A DNA stretch of 64,000 nucleotides from an uncultured Corynebacterium sp. (GCF_946222305.1 NZ_CAMIHZ010000010.1:1-64000); one strand, 5' to 3'; shown: positions 24,499-34,229, numbered from the stretch's first letter. Numbers and translations are program-made. The notes: a model not told the origin generated them from the letters alone.

Positions 24499-25281
24499 AT
24501 GAGTGAGGGAACAGCGCAAGCGGCGCCAATGATCAACATCCGCAACCTGTGCAAGAAGTATGGCCGCATCGAGGTCCTCAAAGGCATTGACCTGCAGGTA
24601 CCTCAGGGAACAGTGACGTGCCTGATTGGCCCGAGTGGCTCTGGAAAGTCCACCCTGTTGCGGTGCGTGAACCACCTGGAAAAGCCAACGGCTGGGCGCA
24701 TCGAGGTGGATGGAGAGCTGATCGGCTACCGCGAGAAGGGCGGCACCCTGTACGAGATTTCCGAGAAGGACGCCGCCAAGCAACGCGTGGATATCGGCAT
24801 GGTCTTCCAGCACTTCAACCTGTTCACGCACCGGACGGTGCTGGAGAACATCATCGAAGCCCCTATGCAGGTGCGCGGTGAGTCGCGGAACTCCGCCGAG
24901 GATTACGCGCGCCGGTTACTGGAGCGCGTGGGCCTAGCACACAAGGCCGATGCGTATCCCGTCCAGCTTTCCGGCGGTCAGCAGCAGCGCGTGGCGATTG
25001 CCCGCGCACTGGCGATGCGCCCGAAGCTGATGCTCTTCGACGAGCCCACGAGTGCCCTCGACCCGGAGCTCGTCGGCGAAGTACTGGGCGTGATGCGGGA
25101 TCTTGCCGACGAAGGCATGACCATGCTGGTCGTAACCCACGAGATGGGGTTCGCCCGCGAAGTCGCCGACACGGTCGCCTTCATGGACGGCGGCGTGATC
25201 CAAGAGATCGGCCCCGCCGCAGAGGTCATCAACAACCCCCAGCACAAGCGCACGCAGGAGTTCCTCTCGAGCATTCTGTAG
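24499..25281 (+). CDS. Polar amino acid ABC transporter, ATP-binding protein
   Basis: A GlnQ/HisP-type ATPase with Walker A GPSGSGKST, Q loop (GMVFQHFNLFTHRTV), signature LSGGQQQR, Walker B LMLFDEPTS and the switch His (VVTHEMGFA). Start 24499 (MSEGTAQAAP) was chosen because an ATG at 24436 inside the permease end has no ribosome binding site; the upstream start would add 21 residues, and 24529 (MINIRNL) is also possible. With the two preceding genes it forms a complete importer. Confidence 0.93.
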   Translation: MSEGTAQAAPMINIRNLCKKYGRIEVLKGIDLQVPQGTVTCLIGPSGSGKSTLLRCVNHLEKPTAGRIEVDGELIGYREKGGTLYEISEKDAAKQRVDIGMVFQHFNLFTHRTVLENIIEAPMQVRGESRNSAEDYARRLLERVGLAHKADAYPVQLSGGQQQRVAIARALAMRPKLMLFDEPTSALDPELVGEVLGVMRDLADEGMTMLVVTHEMGFAREVADTVAFMDGGVIQEIGPAAEVINNPQHKRTQEFLSSIL

Positions 25282-25376
25282 GGCTGGGGCTGGCTCTTCT
25301 TCCCCCCCCGCGCAACTGCGATGTTGGGCGGGGCGTGGTGGCGTCAGAAAAAGAAGAAAAAAGTTTTGCAGAGCTA

Positions 25377-25406
25377 TTGACTAATGTCGAATGGGTGTTC
25401 TAAACT
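25377..25406 (+). promoter_or_regulatory. Sigma-A-type promoter of the HNH/DUF222 gene
   Basis: TTGACT (25377-25382) and TAAACT (25401-25406) are spaced by 18 bases, close to the corynebacterial housekeeping consensus, and lie about 40 bases before the start at 25447. The AT-rich A-run just upstream (25348-25366) could act as an UP-like element. Confidence 0.55.
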
Positions 25407-25446
25407 GAAGGCACACTAAGCGGGTTGGGAAACAAAGGGGATTCAG

Positions 25447-26799
25447 ATGTTGTTCGAGGAACAGCACCCGGAAAATCAGAATGAGCAGCAAGAACACCTA
25501 GTCAAAGACCAGAACTACACAAACAAAAAGCGCCGCACCAAGGGGAAGTGCGCGAATCCATCGTGGCGCGTGCTTGATGGCGATGATGAGCTAAGTCAAA
25601 CATTTGTTCAAATCAATCGATTACATCTGTTGGCAGCACGGATGGCGTGCCCGGAGGAGGACGATTACATCCCCGATCACACCACGCGTGTTTACGCGCG
25701 GGCGGGGATCACGAATTACCGGGCGGATCAGCTCGCCGTCATTGGTTTGACTTTGCGCAACTTCCCAAAGGTCGCGGCAATGTTCGAGGAAGGTGCCTTT
25801 TGCCTTCAACTCATGCACCGCATCTGCGAACACTTGGAGCCCGTCACGGAGAAACGTCGATCTATTATCGACGCCGCAACGGTCGAACTGCTGCAGCCTT
25901 CCGTAAGCAACCAAGCGATGCGCACACTCGGGTGGATCGACGAGAAAATGGCAGCACTCATCGACGAATACGAGCCCATGTCGCGTCTGATTCCCGAAGA
26001 CGATGAAGACGAAGATGCTCCCGATCCAGCAGACGATTACGAACAGGGTGTCTACGACTTCCACGTCGACGACCGCAGCAGTACCAGCACCACTTTCACG
26101 TTTAGCGTGGAGAAGATGGAGGGCGTGGAGATCCTCCGCGCGATCCGCAGCGCGGCCAAGGTGCACGACATCACCCAGGCAGCGGCGCTCGTCGAACTCA
26201 TCCGTGGCAACATCACCGCGGAGGTCGTGCTGCACTTATATCAGAACACGGGTGGCATGCCACTTGACCATGTCTTCGGCGAGGGGCACTGGCTGACCAC
26301 CGCTGCCAGCAAGCACTGGCTCACCCGAGTTACACATCTCGCGGGGGCCGGGGCGGCGTCGAACGAAAGCTACCACCCCACCGCAACTGTGAAAGCCAAC
26401 GTGATTGGCCGAGATGCGCACTGCCGCTTCCCCGGGTGCGAGGTGCCGGCACATAAGTGCCAGATCGACCACGTGAAAAGGTACGACCATGAAGATCCAA
26501 GCAGCGGAGGACCGACGGATGTGGCGAATCTTCACCTCTTATGTGGCAAGCACCACCGCTTGAAGACCGCAGGTAGTTGGGATGTGACCATCCGCGACGA
26601 TGCGACAGAGGTGTGGACCAGCCACGGCGACGGACACGTGGTAATGACGACCCCCGATGGGCCGCTGGGCAGACCAACCTTCAAACACCGCGCCGTGGAG
26701 CGGACGCGGGTTGTCAACCAGTACAACGAGAAGCGACTCAGAAACAGGGAGGCAAGGCTACGTGCATACAGAGAGGACGCGGGGCCAGCGCCGTTCTAA
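25447..26799 (+). CDS. HNH endonuclease signature protein, DUF222/13E12-repeat type
   Basis: The 450-residue protein has the DUF222 domain of actinobacterial 13E12-repeat proteins followed by an HNH nuclease module near residues 315-370: CRFPGCEVPAHKCQIDH, then GGPTDVANLHLLCGKHH with paired cysteines for zinc and the catalytic His. These genes occur in many copies in actinobacteria, often beside mobile DNA, and their substrate is unknown. A long acidic linker (about residues 175-205) is present. It is transcribed from its own promoter and converges with the next gene, whose last codon abuts its stop. Confidence 0.88.
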   Translation: MLFEEQHPENQNEQQEHLVKDQNYTNKKRRTKGKCANPSWRVLDGDDELSQTFVQINRLHLLAARMACPEEDDYIPDHTTRVYARAGITNYRADQLAVIGLTLRNFPKVAAMFEEGAFCLQLMHRICEHLEPVTEKRRSIIDAATVELLQPSVSNQAMRTLGWIDEKMAALIDEYEPMSRLIPEDDEDEDAPDPADDYEQGVYDFHVDDRSSTSTTFTFSVEKMEGVEILRAIRSAAKVHDITQAAALVELIRGNITAEVVLHLYQNTGGMPLDHVFGEGHWLTTAASKHWLTRVTHLAGAGAASNESYHPTATVKANVIGRDAHCRFPGCEVPAHKCQIDHVKRYDHEDPSSGGPTDVANLHLLCGKHHRLKTAGSWDVTIRDDATEVWTSHGDGHVVMTTPDGPLGRPTFKHRAVERTRVVNQYNEKRLRNREARLRAYREDAGPAPF

Positions 26800-27192
26800 C
26801 TACGTCCTCACTTCGACGTGCCATGGCACGCGGGGGCGGCCGGCGTCGTCCTGGACCTGGCGCAGCAGCGGCTCAGCCGGTGGTTTTTCATCACGCACAG
26901 TGAGCAGTTCGGCGAAATGCATGGTCAGGTGAGACAGGGAGCCCAAGTCATTGCGCTTGACGGCCACGCGAATGGTCGCAAGCTCAGCGGGCCCTCCAAA
27001 GTCCTCGTCCCACATGCGAGCGAGTTCGCGGTCGATGGGATTGGACAATGTGTCGGAGTGAGAGGCCACATCCGCCACAAAAACCTCCGCGAGCACCGCG
27101 CCCTCAGTGGCGTTGACCAGGGCGTGAAAATCCTGCAGGATTGCCTCGCGCTGCTCGGCAGGAGACATGATCCGAAAATCGATGGTAGGCAT
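26800..27192 (-). CDS. Conserved hypothetical protein, 130 residues
   Basis: A small acidic cytoplasmic protein (MPTIDFRIMSPAEQREAILQ) with alternating helices and strands and no signal or membrane segment. I do not recognise its family. It ends directly against the HNH gene and is divergent from the DUF4921 gene, whose start is 14 bases away, so the promoters must overlap the coding regions. Confidence 0.6.
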   Translation of the reverse strand: MPTIDFRIMSPAEQREAILQDFHALVNATEGAVLAEVFVADVASHSDTLSNPIDRELARMWDEDFGGPAELATIRVAVKRNDLGSLSHLTMHFAELLTVRDEKPPAEPLLRQVQDDAGRPRVPWHVEVRT

Positions 27193-27206
27193 GCCCTCAT
27201 TTCTAC

Positions 27207-28586
27207 ATGGTTCGCTACTATCGAATTGTGATTGGTTCGCATTCTCCCCGCCCCGCGCCCGTGCCGCCGCTAACCACCCTGCCCGACGGCACCATCAAGC
27301 AGGTCAATCCCTTCTCCGGAACTGAGGTCTGGACCGTACCCGGGCGCGCCAACCGCCCCATCGCAAAGCACCGCCCGGAAGCGCAAGACATCGCCGACCG
27401 CGATGCCTCCACCGCCTTCGGTCTCAAACGGAAACTGGAAACCCCGCCGGAAAAATCGCGCCTCATCATCGACGAAGACGGCGAAGCCCGTATCCTCCGT
27501 GGCCTCAAACCCAGCGAGCTGGAAACAACCACCCCCCTGTTCCGCCGCGTAGCCAACCTGTTCGAAATCCTCACCTACGACTACTGGAACCTGAACTACG
27601 GCTACCGCTCCAACCCAGCGGCCGCCATGCACATGGCCGAGTACCTCTCGGAAGAGGCGGGCCAGGACCACGTCGAACAAATCCTGCGCACGAAATGGGC
27701 CGCCGCGGGGCGTCCCCAAGAAGCCATCGACGCCCTGTTCTCCCCCGCCACCCGCATGCAAACGCTCAACGAACAAGGCATCGGCCTGTTCGCAGGCGGT
27801 CACGACGTGATCATCGCCCGCGACCACTTCACGCCGGGCGCGAAGAAGACCGACGAACTCGCCAGCTCCGGCAGCCTCCACTGGAAAACGCACCGGCACT
27901 TCATGGCATTCACCGTCGACGGCATGGATCAGCTGTACCGGGCCAACCGCTACGTACGCTACGTCGCCGCCTTCCAGAACTGGCTCGCCCCAGCCGGCGC
28001 CAGCTTCGACCACCTGCACAAGCAACTCGTCGCCATCGACGAGCACGGCCTGCAAAACGAAACCGAAATCGCCCAGGTCCGCAGCAACCCGAACATGTAC
28101 AACGAATGGGCTGTGGACTACGCCGCACGCCACAACCTCATCATCGCCGAAAACGAGCACGCCATCGCGTTTGCCGGCTTCGGTCACCGCTGGCCGACGT
28201 TGGAGGTCTTCTCCAAGTCCGGCACCACTGAGCCTTGGTTGATGTCCGACGCCGAAAGGGATGCCGTCTCCGATCTTGTGCACGCGTGCCACGTCGCTGC
28301 CGGACCACACATCGCCTGCAACGAAGAATGGCTACACCGCCCACTGGACGTCGATGTTCCGATGCCGTGGCGCATCGTGATCAAGTGGCGCGTGTCGACG
28401 ATGGCGGGCTTTGAAGGCGGCACGAAAATCTTCATCAACACCATCACTCCGGGCCAGCTGAAAGACCGCGTTCTCACGGCGCTGCACAAGGCGCAGGGGG
28501 AAGGGCAGCTCGCCCCGGGAATCTCCCTCGGCGAAGACTGCACGATGCGCCCGAACTCGCTGAAGTACAACCCAGCGATTAGGTAG
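27207..28586 (+). CDS. DUF4921 family protein, distantly related to galactose-1-phosphate uridylyltransferase
   Basis: The 459-residue protein matches corynebacterial DUF4921 proteins, which look like divergent GalT/HIT-type nucleotidyl enzymes. Supporting motifs are the early LPDGTIKQVNPFSGTEVWTV block and FDHLHKQLVAIDE, similar to the His-containing HIT signature. No reaction is known. A later GTG start (27228) is possible. It precedes the M20 amidohydrolase by 60 bases containing a tandem repeat, so the two may share a transcript. Confidence 0.75.
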   Translation: MVRYYRIVIGSHSPRPAPVPPLTTLPDGTIKQVNPFSGTEVWTVPGRANRPIAKHRPEAQDIADRDASTAFGLKRKLETPPEKSRLIIDEDGEARILRGLKPSELETTTPLFRRVANLFEILTYDYWNLNYGYRSNPAAAMHMAEYLSEEAGQDHVEQILRTKWAAAGRPQEAIDALFSPATRMQTLNEQGIGLFAGGHDVIIARDHFTPGAKKTDELASSGSLHWKTHRHFMAFTVDGMDQLYRANRYVRYVAAFQNWLAPAGASFDHLHKQLVAIDEHGLQNETEIAQVRSNPNMYNEWAVDYAARHNLIIAENEHAIAFAGFGHRWPTLEVFSKSGTTEPWLMSDAERDAVSDLVHACHVAAGPHIACNEEWLHRPLDVDVPMPWRIVIKWRVSTMAGFEGGTKIFINTITPGQLKDRVLTALHKAQGEGQLAPGISLGEDCTMRPNSLKYNPAIR

Positions 28587-28592
28587 CCCCAG

Positions 28593-28636
28593 CGAACCAA
28601 CACAACGAACCAGCACAACGAACCAACACAGCGAAC
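28593..28636 (+). repeat. 13-bp tandem repeat, about 3.4 copies
   Basis: The unit CGAACCAACACAA starts at 28593, 28606 and 28619 with small changes (CGAACCAGCACAA, CGAACCAACACAG), and CGAAC recurs at 28632. It fills the space between the DUF4921 stop and the AGGAGGA ribosome binding site of the amidohydrolase. Copy-number change would alter leader length, not the coding frame. Confidence 0.75.
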
Positions 28637-28646
28637 AGGAGGACCC

Positions 28647-29858
28647 TTGACCCCCACTGAACTAGCCACCACCCACGGCGTAGACCTTTCCTGGCAACAG
28701 GAATGCTACGAATGGCTGCACAAACATCCCGAGCTTTCACTGCAGGAGGAAAAGACCGCGGCTTACATCGCGGAGCAGCTGAAGAAGTTCGACTGCGAAG
28801 TCACCACCGGCATCGGTGGCCACGGGATTGTGGCGGTGTTCAAGAATGGAAACGGCGGCGCTGAGAACGGCAAGACCATCCTCATGCGCGCCGACTTCGA
28901 TGCCCTGCCTGTGACGGAAGACACGGGCCTGGAATACACCTCGGTCAACGAGGGCGTAATGCACGCCTGTGGTCACGATATGCACACTGCTGCCCTGCTG
29001 GGCGTGTGCGCGGTCATGGACGAACGCCGCGACGCCTGGGAGGGAACCTTCATCGCGCTGTTCCAACCAGCCGAGGAAGTCACCCGCGGCGCCGGCATGA
29101 TGGTTGAAGACGGCCTCGCGGACAAGATCCCCACCCCCGACGTTTGCTTGGGCCAGCACATCGTGCCCGGCCCCGTCGGCACGGTAATGTCCGCACCCGG
29201 ACCAGTGCTCGCGGCGTGTGACACGATCACCATCACGCTATTCGGCAAGTCCGCCCACGGCTCCCAGCCACACGAATCCCTAGATCCCACGTACCTCGCA
29301 GCGATGATCGTCGTGCGCCTGCAAGGCATCGTCGGTCGCGAGGTCTCCCCGGAAGACTTCGCGGTGATCACGGTCGGCACGCTCAGCTCCGGGCACACGA
29401 ACAACACCATCCCGGACGAAGCGAAACTAGTGCTGAACTGCCGGTTCTATGACACCGAGGTGCGCGATAAAACCTACGCAGCCATCGAGCGCGTCGTACG
29501 CGGGGAATGCTACGCCTCCGGCTGCACGCGCGAGCCGGTCATCGAGTACTCCGCCCACGGCGAACTCACCGACAATGACGAGGGTGTGTTCGAAGCCATC
29601 CGCCCGCATTTCGACGCCACCTTTGGCGAGAAATCGGTCACCGCGAGCCGGTGGACAGCCTCGGAGGACTTCTCCGAAATTCCCCGCCACTTCGGTGTTC
29701 CATACCTGTTTTGGACTGTTGGCGTCACAGATGAAAAGACCTGGAACAACGGCGACGTGCCAGGCAACCACAGCCCGCAGTTCGCACCGGCCCCAGGAAC
29801 GCTAGAAGCCGCCACAAAGGCCGGTATCACGGCCGTGGCGGCTTACCTGGGCAAGTAG
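28647..29858 (+). CDS. M20 family metallo-amidohydrolase (N-acyl or hippurate-type)
   Basis: The 403-residue enzyme belongs to the M20 aminoacylase/IAA-amino acid hydrolase group, which cleaves amide bonds of N-acylated amino acids with two metal ions. Visible motifs are HACGHDMHTAALLG, the catalytic Glu pair in FQPAEEVTRGAG and the dimer-domain His (SAHGSQPHES). Translation begins at a TTG, 3 bases after a very strong AGGAGGA; the next in-frame ATG is far inside the conserved domain, so TTG is accepted. The substrate cannot be stated. Confidence 0.9.
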   Translation: MTPTELATTHGVDLSWQQECYEWLHKHPELSLQEEKTAAYIAEQLKKFDCEVTTGIGGHGIVAVFKNGNGGAENGKTILMRADFDALPVTEDTGLEYTSVNEGVMHACGHDMHTAALLGVCAVMDERRDAWEGTFIALFQPAEEVTRGAGMMVEDGLADKIPTPDVCLGQHIVPGPVGTVMSAPGPVLAACDTITITLFGKSAHGSQPHESLDPTYLAAMIVVRLQGIVGREVSPEDFAVITVGTLSSGHTNNTIPDEAKLVLNCRFYDTEVRDKTYAAIERVVRGECYASGCTREPVIEYSAHGELTDNDEGVFEAIRPHFDATFGEKSVTASRWTASEDFSEIPRHFGVPYLFWTVGVTDEKTWNNGDVPGNHSPQFAPAPGTLEAATKAGITAVAAYLGK

Positions 29859-29874
29859 CCCGCAAGATCCAGCT

Positions 29875-31293
29875 CTAGCGCTTGTGCTCCTGACCCAACA
29901 GGTGAACCTGGATCATGTTGGTGTTGCCGGAAATGCCCGGAGGGGAGCCGGCGACGACCACCATCATGTCGTCGTGCTTGTACTCCTCCATACCCAGCAG
30001 GGCCTGGTCTACGGCGGCCATCATTTCGTCGGTGGTGGTGACATCGTCAGTGAGGAACGTCTCCACACCCCAGGTCAGCGCCAGCTGAGAGCGTACTGCC
30101 TGCGAAGGGGTGAACACCAGCAGTGGCAAACGCGAGCGCAGACGGGCCACACGCTTGGCGGTATCACCAGAAGAAGTAAAGGCGACGAGGGCGCGAGCAT
30201 TGAGGCGCTCGCCGATGTCCTTAGCCGCGTAGGAAATCACACCGCGGCGGGTGCGCGGACGGTGCGTGAGTGGCGGGACATCGCCGTCGATCTCGGCGGC
30301 CGCAACGATGCGCGCCATGGTCTCCACGGTCGTGATGGGGTGCTTACCAACGGAGGTTTCACCAGACAGCATCACGGCATCCGCACCGTCGAGCACAGCG
30401 TTGGCCACATCGGAGGCCTCCGCGCGGGTGGGGCGGGAGTTCTCGATCATGGAATCCAGCATCTGTGTGGCCACGATCACCGGCTTCGCATTCTCGCGGG
30501 CGATCTGGATCGCGCGCTTTTGCACCAGGGGAACTTCCTCGAGGGGAACTTCAACGCCGAGGTCACCGCGGGCGACCATGACGGCGTCGAAAGCCAAGAT
30601 AATCGGCTCAAGAGAATCAACAGCCTCGGGCTTTTCCAGCTTCGCGATGACCGGCACGCGACGACCGACCTCGTCCATGATCTCGCGGACAAGCTCCACA
30701 TCAGATGGGGAACGCACGAAGGACAACGCGATGAAGTCCACACCCAGCTTCAGGGCGAAGCGCAGGTCCTCGCGGTCCTTCTCGCTGAGCGCCGGTGTGG
30801 AGATATTCATACCGGGCAGGGAAACGCCCTTGTTGTTGGAGACGGGACCACCTTCGGTGACCTCGCACACGACATCGTTGCCGTCGACTTCCTTACAGAC
30901 CAGCGCGACTTTGCCGTCGTCGACCAGCAGGCGGTCACCGGGGCGGGCATCGTGCGCCAGGCCCTTGTAGGTGGTGGACACGCGGTCGTGGGTGCCCTGG
31001 ATATCGTCGACGGTAATGCGGACGGTCTCCCCCGTCGCCCACATGGTCGCACCTTCGGCAAAACGACCGAGGCGGATCTTAGGGCCCTGAAGATCGGCGA
31101 GAATACCGACGGCCTTACCGGTTTCGTCGGTAGCCTCGCGCACCCACCGGTAGTTCTGCTCGTGGTCAGCGTGCTCGCCGTGGGAAAAGTTCAGGCGGGC
31201 GACGTTCATGCCCGCTTCTACGAGTCCGCGGATGTTTTCCTTCGAGGCAACCGCGGGGCCAAGGGTACATACGATCTTTGTTCTTCTATCCAC
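29875..31293 (-). CDS. pyk: Pyruvate kinase
   Basis: Converts phosphoenolpyruvate and ADP to pyruvate and ATP in glycolysis. The 472-residue protein begins at a GTG (VDRRTKIVCTLGPA) that fits the family N-terminus; the frame stays open upstream but without homology. Signature elements are LNFSHGEHADHE, the active-site block VIAKLEKPEAVDSL, MVARGDLGVEVPLEEVP and TRAEASDVANAVLDGADAVM. Last gene of the trp-lgt-pyk group, 34 bases after lgt, an order also seen in mycobacteria. Confidence 0.95.
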   Translation of the reverse strand: MDRRTKIVCTLGPAVASKENIRGLVEAGMNVARLNFSHGEHADHEQNYRWVREATDETGKAVGILADLQGPKIRLGRFAEGATMWATGETVRITVDDIQGTHDRVSTTYKGLAHDARPGDRLLVDDGKVALVCKEVDGNDVVCEVTEGGPVSNNKGVSLPGMNISTPALSEKDREDLRFALKLGVDFIALSFVRSPSDVELVREIMDEVGRRVPVIAKLEKPEAVDSLEPIILAFDAVMVARGDLGVEVPLEEVPLVQKRAIQIARENAKPVIVATQMLDSMIENSRPTRAEASDVANAVLDGADAVMLSGETSVGKHPITTVETMARIVAAAEIDGDVPPLTHRPRTRRGVISYAAKDIGERLNARALVAFTSSGDTAKRVARLRSRLPLLVFTPSQAVRSQLALTWGVETFLTDDVTTTDEMMAAVDQALLGMEEYKHDDMMVVVAGSPPGISGNTNMIQVHLLGQEHKR

Positions 31294-31327
31294 GCTCTCG
31301 AGAATAGACCCGGGGTCTGGGGTCCCG

Positions 31328-32191
31328 CTACTGGGGGCTGGGGTTGGTTTCTTTGTTTTTATTCCGACGCCCACGAACCGTGGTAACGACAAACAATCCA
31401 ACTGCAATCGCGAACACCACAGCGGAGACCACGACGTTGATTCGGATATCGCCGAACACTGTGGTGGCAGGGTCCGTACGCATGTTCTCAATGAAGTACC
31501 GGCCGAAGGTGTAGGCAGCGACGTAAAGCATGAACAACCGACCGCGGTCAATGCGGTGCCCCTTGTTCGCGGTGATCCTCTCCACGGCAAGGAGGAACAC
31601 GACAACCAGGAGGTTCCACAGTAACTCATAGAGGAATGTCGGCTGGACAACCTCTAAGACTTGACCGGTGGAGCGCCCATCGACACGTTCGTAGATCTCC
31701 AACGCCCAGGGCGCTGTGGACGGGCCGCCGTAGAGCTCTTGGTTGAACCAGTTTCCGAGACGACCGATAGCTTGAGCCAGCGCGATGGTGGGGGCGGCGG
31801 CGTCGGCGAAAGGAGAAAGTGGCACCTTCTTGAACTTGAACAGCAACCACACGGCGAGGCTGCCGGCGACAATGCCGCCCCAGATGCCGAGGCCACCGTT
31901 GGTGATTTTGAGGGCGTCCACGGGGTTTCGGCCGGGGCCAAAGTATTTATCGTGATCGGTAATCACGTGGTAAAGGCGCGCGCCGATGATGCCGGCGGGG
32001 ATGGCGACCAAGAGGGCATCGACGGCGACCTCCGGGTCGCCACCACGGTCGGCGTAGCGCTTCCGCGTCCAGAAGTACGCCACGACCACGCCGGTGAGGA
32101 TGCACAGCGCGTAGGCACGGATCGGGATGGGCCCGAGGTACCACACGCCCTGCGGTGGGGAGGGAATGTTGGCGAGGTACGTGGTGAGCAT
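31328..32191 (-). CDS. lgt: Prolipoprotein diacylglyceryl transferase
   Basis: Adds diacylglycerol from phosphatidylglycerol to the lipobox Cys of prelipoproteins in the membrane. The 287-residue protein has seven predicted helices and the signature GRLGNWFNQELYGG; GLGIWGG and a Tyr-Arg-Tyr-type C-terminal region (FGRYFIENMRTDPA) also fit. Its ATG overlaps the trpA stop by one base, so it is co-translated with trpA. It will act on the several lipoproteins encoded in this window. Confidence 0.95.
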   Translation of the reverse strand: MLTTYLANIPSPPQGVWYLGPIPIRAYALCILTGVVVAYFWTRKRYADRGGDPEVAVDALLVAIPAGIIGARLYHVITDHDKYFGPGRNPVDALKITNGGLGIWGGIVAGSLAVWLLFKFKKVPLSPFADAAAPTIALAQAIGRLGNWFNQELYGGPSTAPWALEIYERVDGRSTGQVLEVVQPTFLYELLWNLLVVVFLLAVERITANKGHRIDRGRLFMLYVAAYTFGRYFIENMRTDPATTVFGDIRINVVVSAVVFAIAVGLFVVTTVRGRRNKNKETNPSPQ

Positions 32192-32982
32192 CAGCGCTGG
32201 CAGCCCTCCCGCAGCTCGCGGGCGAGGGTGACCATCTTGTCTTGGCCTTCTTGCGCCGCTTGGATCAAAGCGGATCCGACGATCACGCCATCAGCGAACT
32301 CAGCGATCGCGGCAGCTTGCTGGCCATCGCGGACGCCCAAGCCGACGGCAACCGGCAAGTCGGTGGCTTCGCGGGTGCGCTCCACGAGTTCGCGGGCGTG
32401 GGAGGAAACTTCCTCCTGAGCGCCGGTCACGCCCATGTGGGAGGCGGCGTAGATGAAGCCGTTGCCGGCGGCGACGGTGGTGGCCATGCGCTCCGGGGTG
32501 GTGGATGGGGCGACGAGGTACACGGGTGACAGGTCGTGCTGCTCGCAGGCCTTAGCCCACCGCTCGGCCTCTTCGGGCAGCAGGTCCGGGATGATGCTTC
32601 CCAACCCGCCCGCGGCGGCGAGCTCCTCAGCGAAACGCTCCGGGCCGTACTGCAGAACGGGGTTCCAGTAGCTCATGATGACAGCCTGGCCGCCGGCTTC
32701 GGTGACGGCGCGGACCGCATCGAAAGTCTGGGCCACGCGGAAGCCGTTGCCGAGGGCTTCATCGGCAGCCGCCTGAATCGTGGGGCCATCCATCATGGGG
32801 TCGGTGAAGGGAATGCCGACCTCGATGAGGTCGGCGTGCTGGGCGAGCGCACGGAAAATCTCCCGGGACGTTTCGGCGTTCGGGAACCCGGCGGTCATGT
32901 AAGCCACGAACGCGGCGCGGTTGTCCGCATTGGCGCGACGGAAAACCTGGGCGAGACGGGACTCACTGCGGGACTCACTCAT
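32191..32982 (-). CDS. trpA: Tryptophan synthase alpha subunit
   Basis: Splits indole-3-glycerol phosphate to indole and glyceraldehyde 3-phosphate. The 263-residue TIM barrel has the catalytic Glu and Asp in LIEVGIPFTDPMMDGPTIQ. The start at 32982 (MSESRSESRLAQVF) overlaps nothing but lies 2 bases after the trpB stop, so the two subunits are made together; an upstream in-frame start inside trpB is not needed. Confidence 0.95.
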   Translation of the reverse strand: MSESRSESRLAQVFRRANADNRAAFVAYMTAGFPNAETSREIFRALAQHADLIEVGIPFTDPMMDGPTIQAAADEALGNGFRVAQTFDAVRAVTEAGGQAVIMSYWNPVLQYGPERFAEELAAAGGLGSIIPDLLPEEAERWAKACEQHDLSPVYLVAPSTTPERMATTVAAGNGFIYAASHMGVTGAQEEVSSHARELVERTREATDLPVAVGLGVRDGQQAAAIAEFADGVIVGSALIQAAQEGQDKMVTLARELREGCQR

Positions 32983-32984
32983 GG

Positions 32985-34229
32985 CTACTTCTCCCCTTCC
33001 TCGTTGAACCACTTCGCAGCGGTATCGACATCCTTGTCGCCGCGACCAGACAGGTTCACGATGATCGTGGAACCCGGCTGCCGCTTAGCGACCTTCACGG
33101 CTGCGGCCACGGCGTGGGCAGATTCGATCGCGGGGATGATTCCTTCGGTACGTGACAACTGCTTGAAGGCGTCCATTGCCTCCGTATCGGTGATCGCCAG
33201 GTACTCTGCTCGGCCTTCGCTGTGCAGCTGGGAATGTTCTGGTCCGACGCCCGGGTAATCCAAGCCCGCGGAGATGGAATGGGATTCAATGATCTGCCCA
33301 TCTTCGTTTTGCATCAGGTCAGAAAACGCGCCCTGGAATACCCCCTGCAAGCCCATGTTGATGGGAGCTGCATGACGGCCCGAATCCAAGCCATCTCCGG
33401 CGGCCTCGGCTCCAAAGATCTTCACCGACTCGTCGGCAATGAAGGGGTGGAACAAACCGATGGCGTTCGACCCACCACCCACGCATGCGACGACAGCATC
33501 GGGCAGTTCGCCGGTTTCGTCGAGGATTTGCTGGCGCGCCTCGGTGCCGATCACGCGCTGCAGGTCGCGCACCATCTGCGGGAATGGGTGCGGTCCAGCG
33601 GCGGTGCCGAAGCAGTAGTACGTGTCATCCGCATGGGAGACCCAGAAGCGCATGGCCTCGTTGATTGCGTCCTTCAAAGTGCGGGAGCCGATGGTGACGA
33701 CCTCGACCTGTGCGCCCAGCAAACGCATGCGTGCGATATTCAAGGCCTGTCGGTTGGCGTCGACCTCGCCCATGTAAATGCGACATTCAATGCCCATCAG
33801 CGCACAAGCGGTCGCGGTAGCCACGCCATGCTGGCCCGCTCCAGTTTCCGCGATCACACGGGTCTTACCCATGCGCTTGGCCAACAGCACCTGCCCCAGG
33901 ACGTTATTGATCTTGTGCGACCCCGTGTGGTTGAGGTCCTCGCGCTTCAGCCACACCTTCGCACCGACATCCTTCGAGAATCGCTCGGCAAAGTACAGGG
34001 GCGATGGACGGCCGGTGTAGGTACGGTGCAGCTCATCGAGATCATCGAGGTAAGTCTGATCAGCCTTCGCCTTCGACCACGCATCGGTAATTTCATCGAT
34101 GACAGCCATCAAGGCCTCGGGTACGTACCGACCACCGAAGTCACCCCAGTGACCACGCTCGTCGGGTTCGTGATGGGTGGGCGTAGCCAGAACTTCGCCC
34201 GCTGTTGGCAATGGGGTTTTGTCACTCAC
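32985..34229 (-). CDS. trpB: Tryptophan synthase beta subunit
   Basis: Condenses indole with serine to give tryptophan using PLP. The 414-residue protein carries the PLP lysine in KREDLNHTGSHKINN, the phosphate loop GGGSNAIG and GRYVPEALM near the start. Translation appears to start at GTG (34229). It follows trpC by 24 bases. Channels indole to and from TrpA, encoded next. Confidence 0.96.
   Translation of the reverse strand: MSDKTPLPTAGEVLATPTHHEPDERGHWGDFGGRYVPEALMAVIDEITDAWSKAKADQTYLDDLDELHRTYTGRPSPLYFAERFSKDVGAKVWLKREDLNHTGSHKINNVLGQVLLAKRMGKTRVIAETGAGQHGVATATACALMGIECRIYMGEVDANRQALNIARMRLLGAQVEVVTIGSRTLKDAINEAMRFWVSHADDTYYCFGTAAGPHPFPQMVRDLQRVIGTEARQQILDETGELPDAVVACVGGGSNAIGLFHPFIADESVKIFGAEAAGDGLDSGRHAAPINMGLQGVFQGAFSDLMQNEDGQIIESHSISAGLDYPGVGPEHSQLHSEGRAEYLAITDTEAMDAFKQLSRTEGIIPAIESAHAVAAAVKVAKRQPGSTIIVNLSGRGDKDVDTAAKWFNEEGEK

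Noticed and set aside
27270..28310. 346-residue minus-strand frame
   Set aside because: Antisense shadow of the DUF4921 gene.
29884..31386. 500-residue plus-strand frame
   Set aside because: Antisense shadow of pyk caused by high GC codon use.
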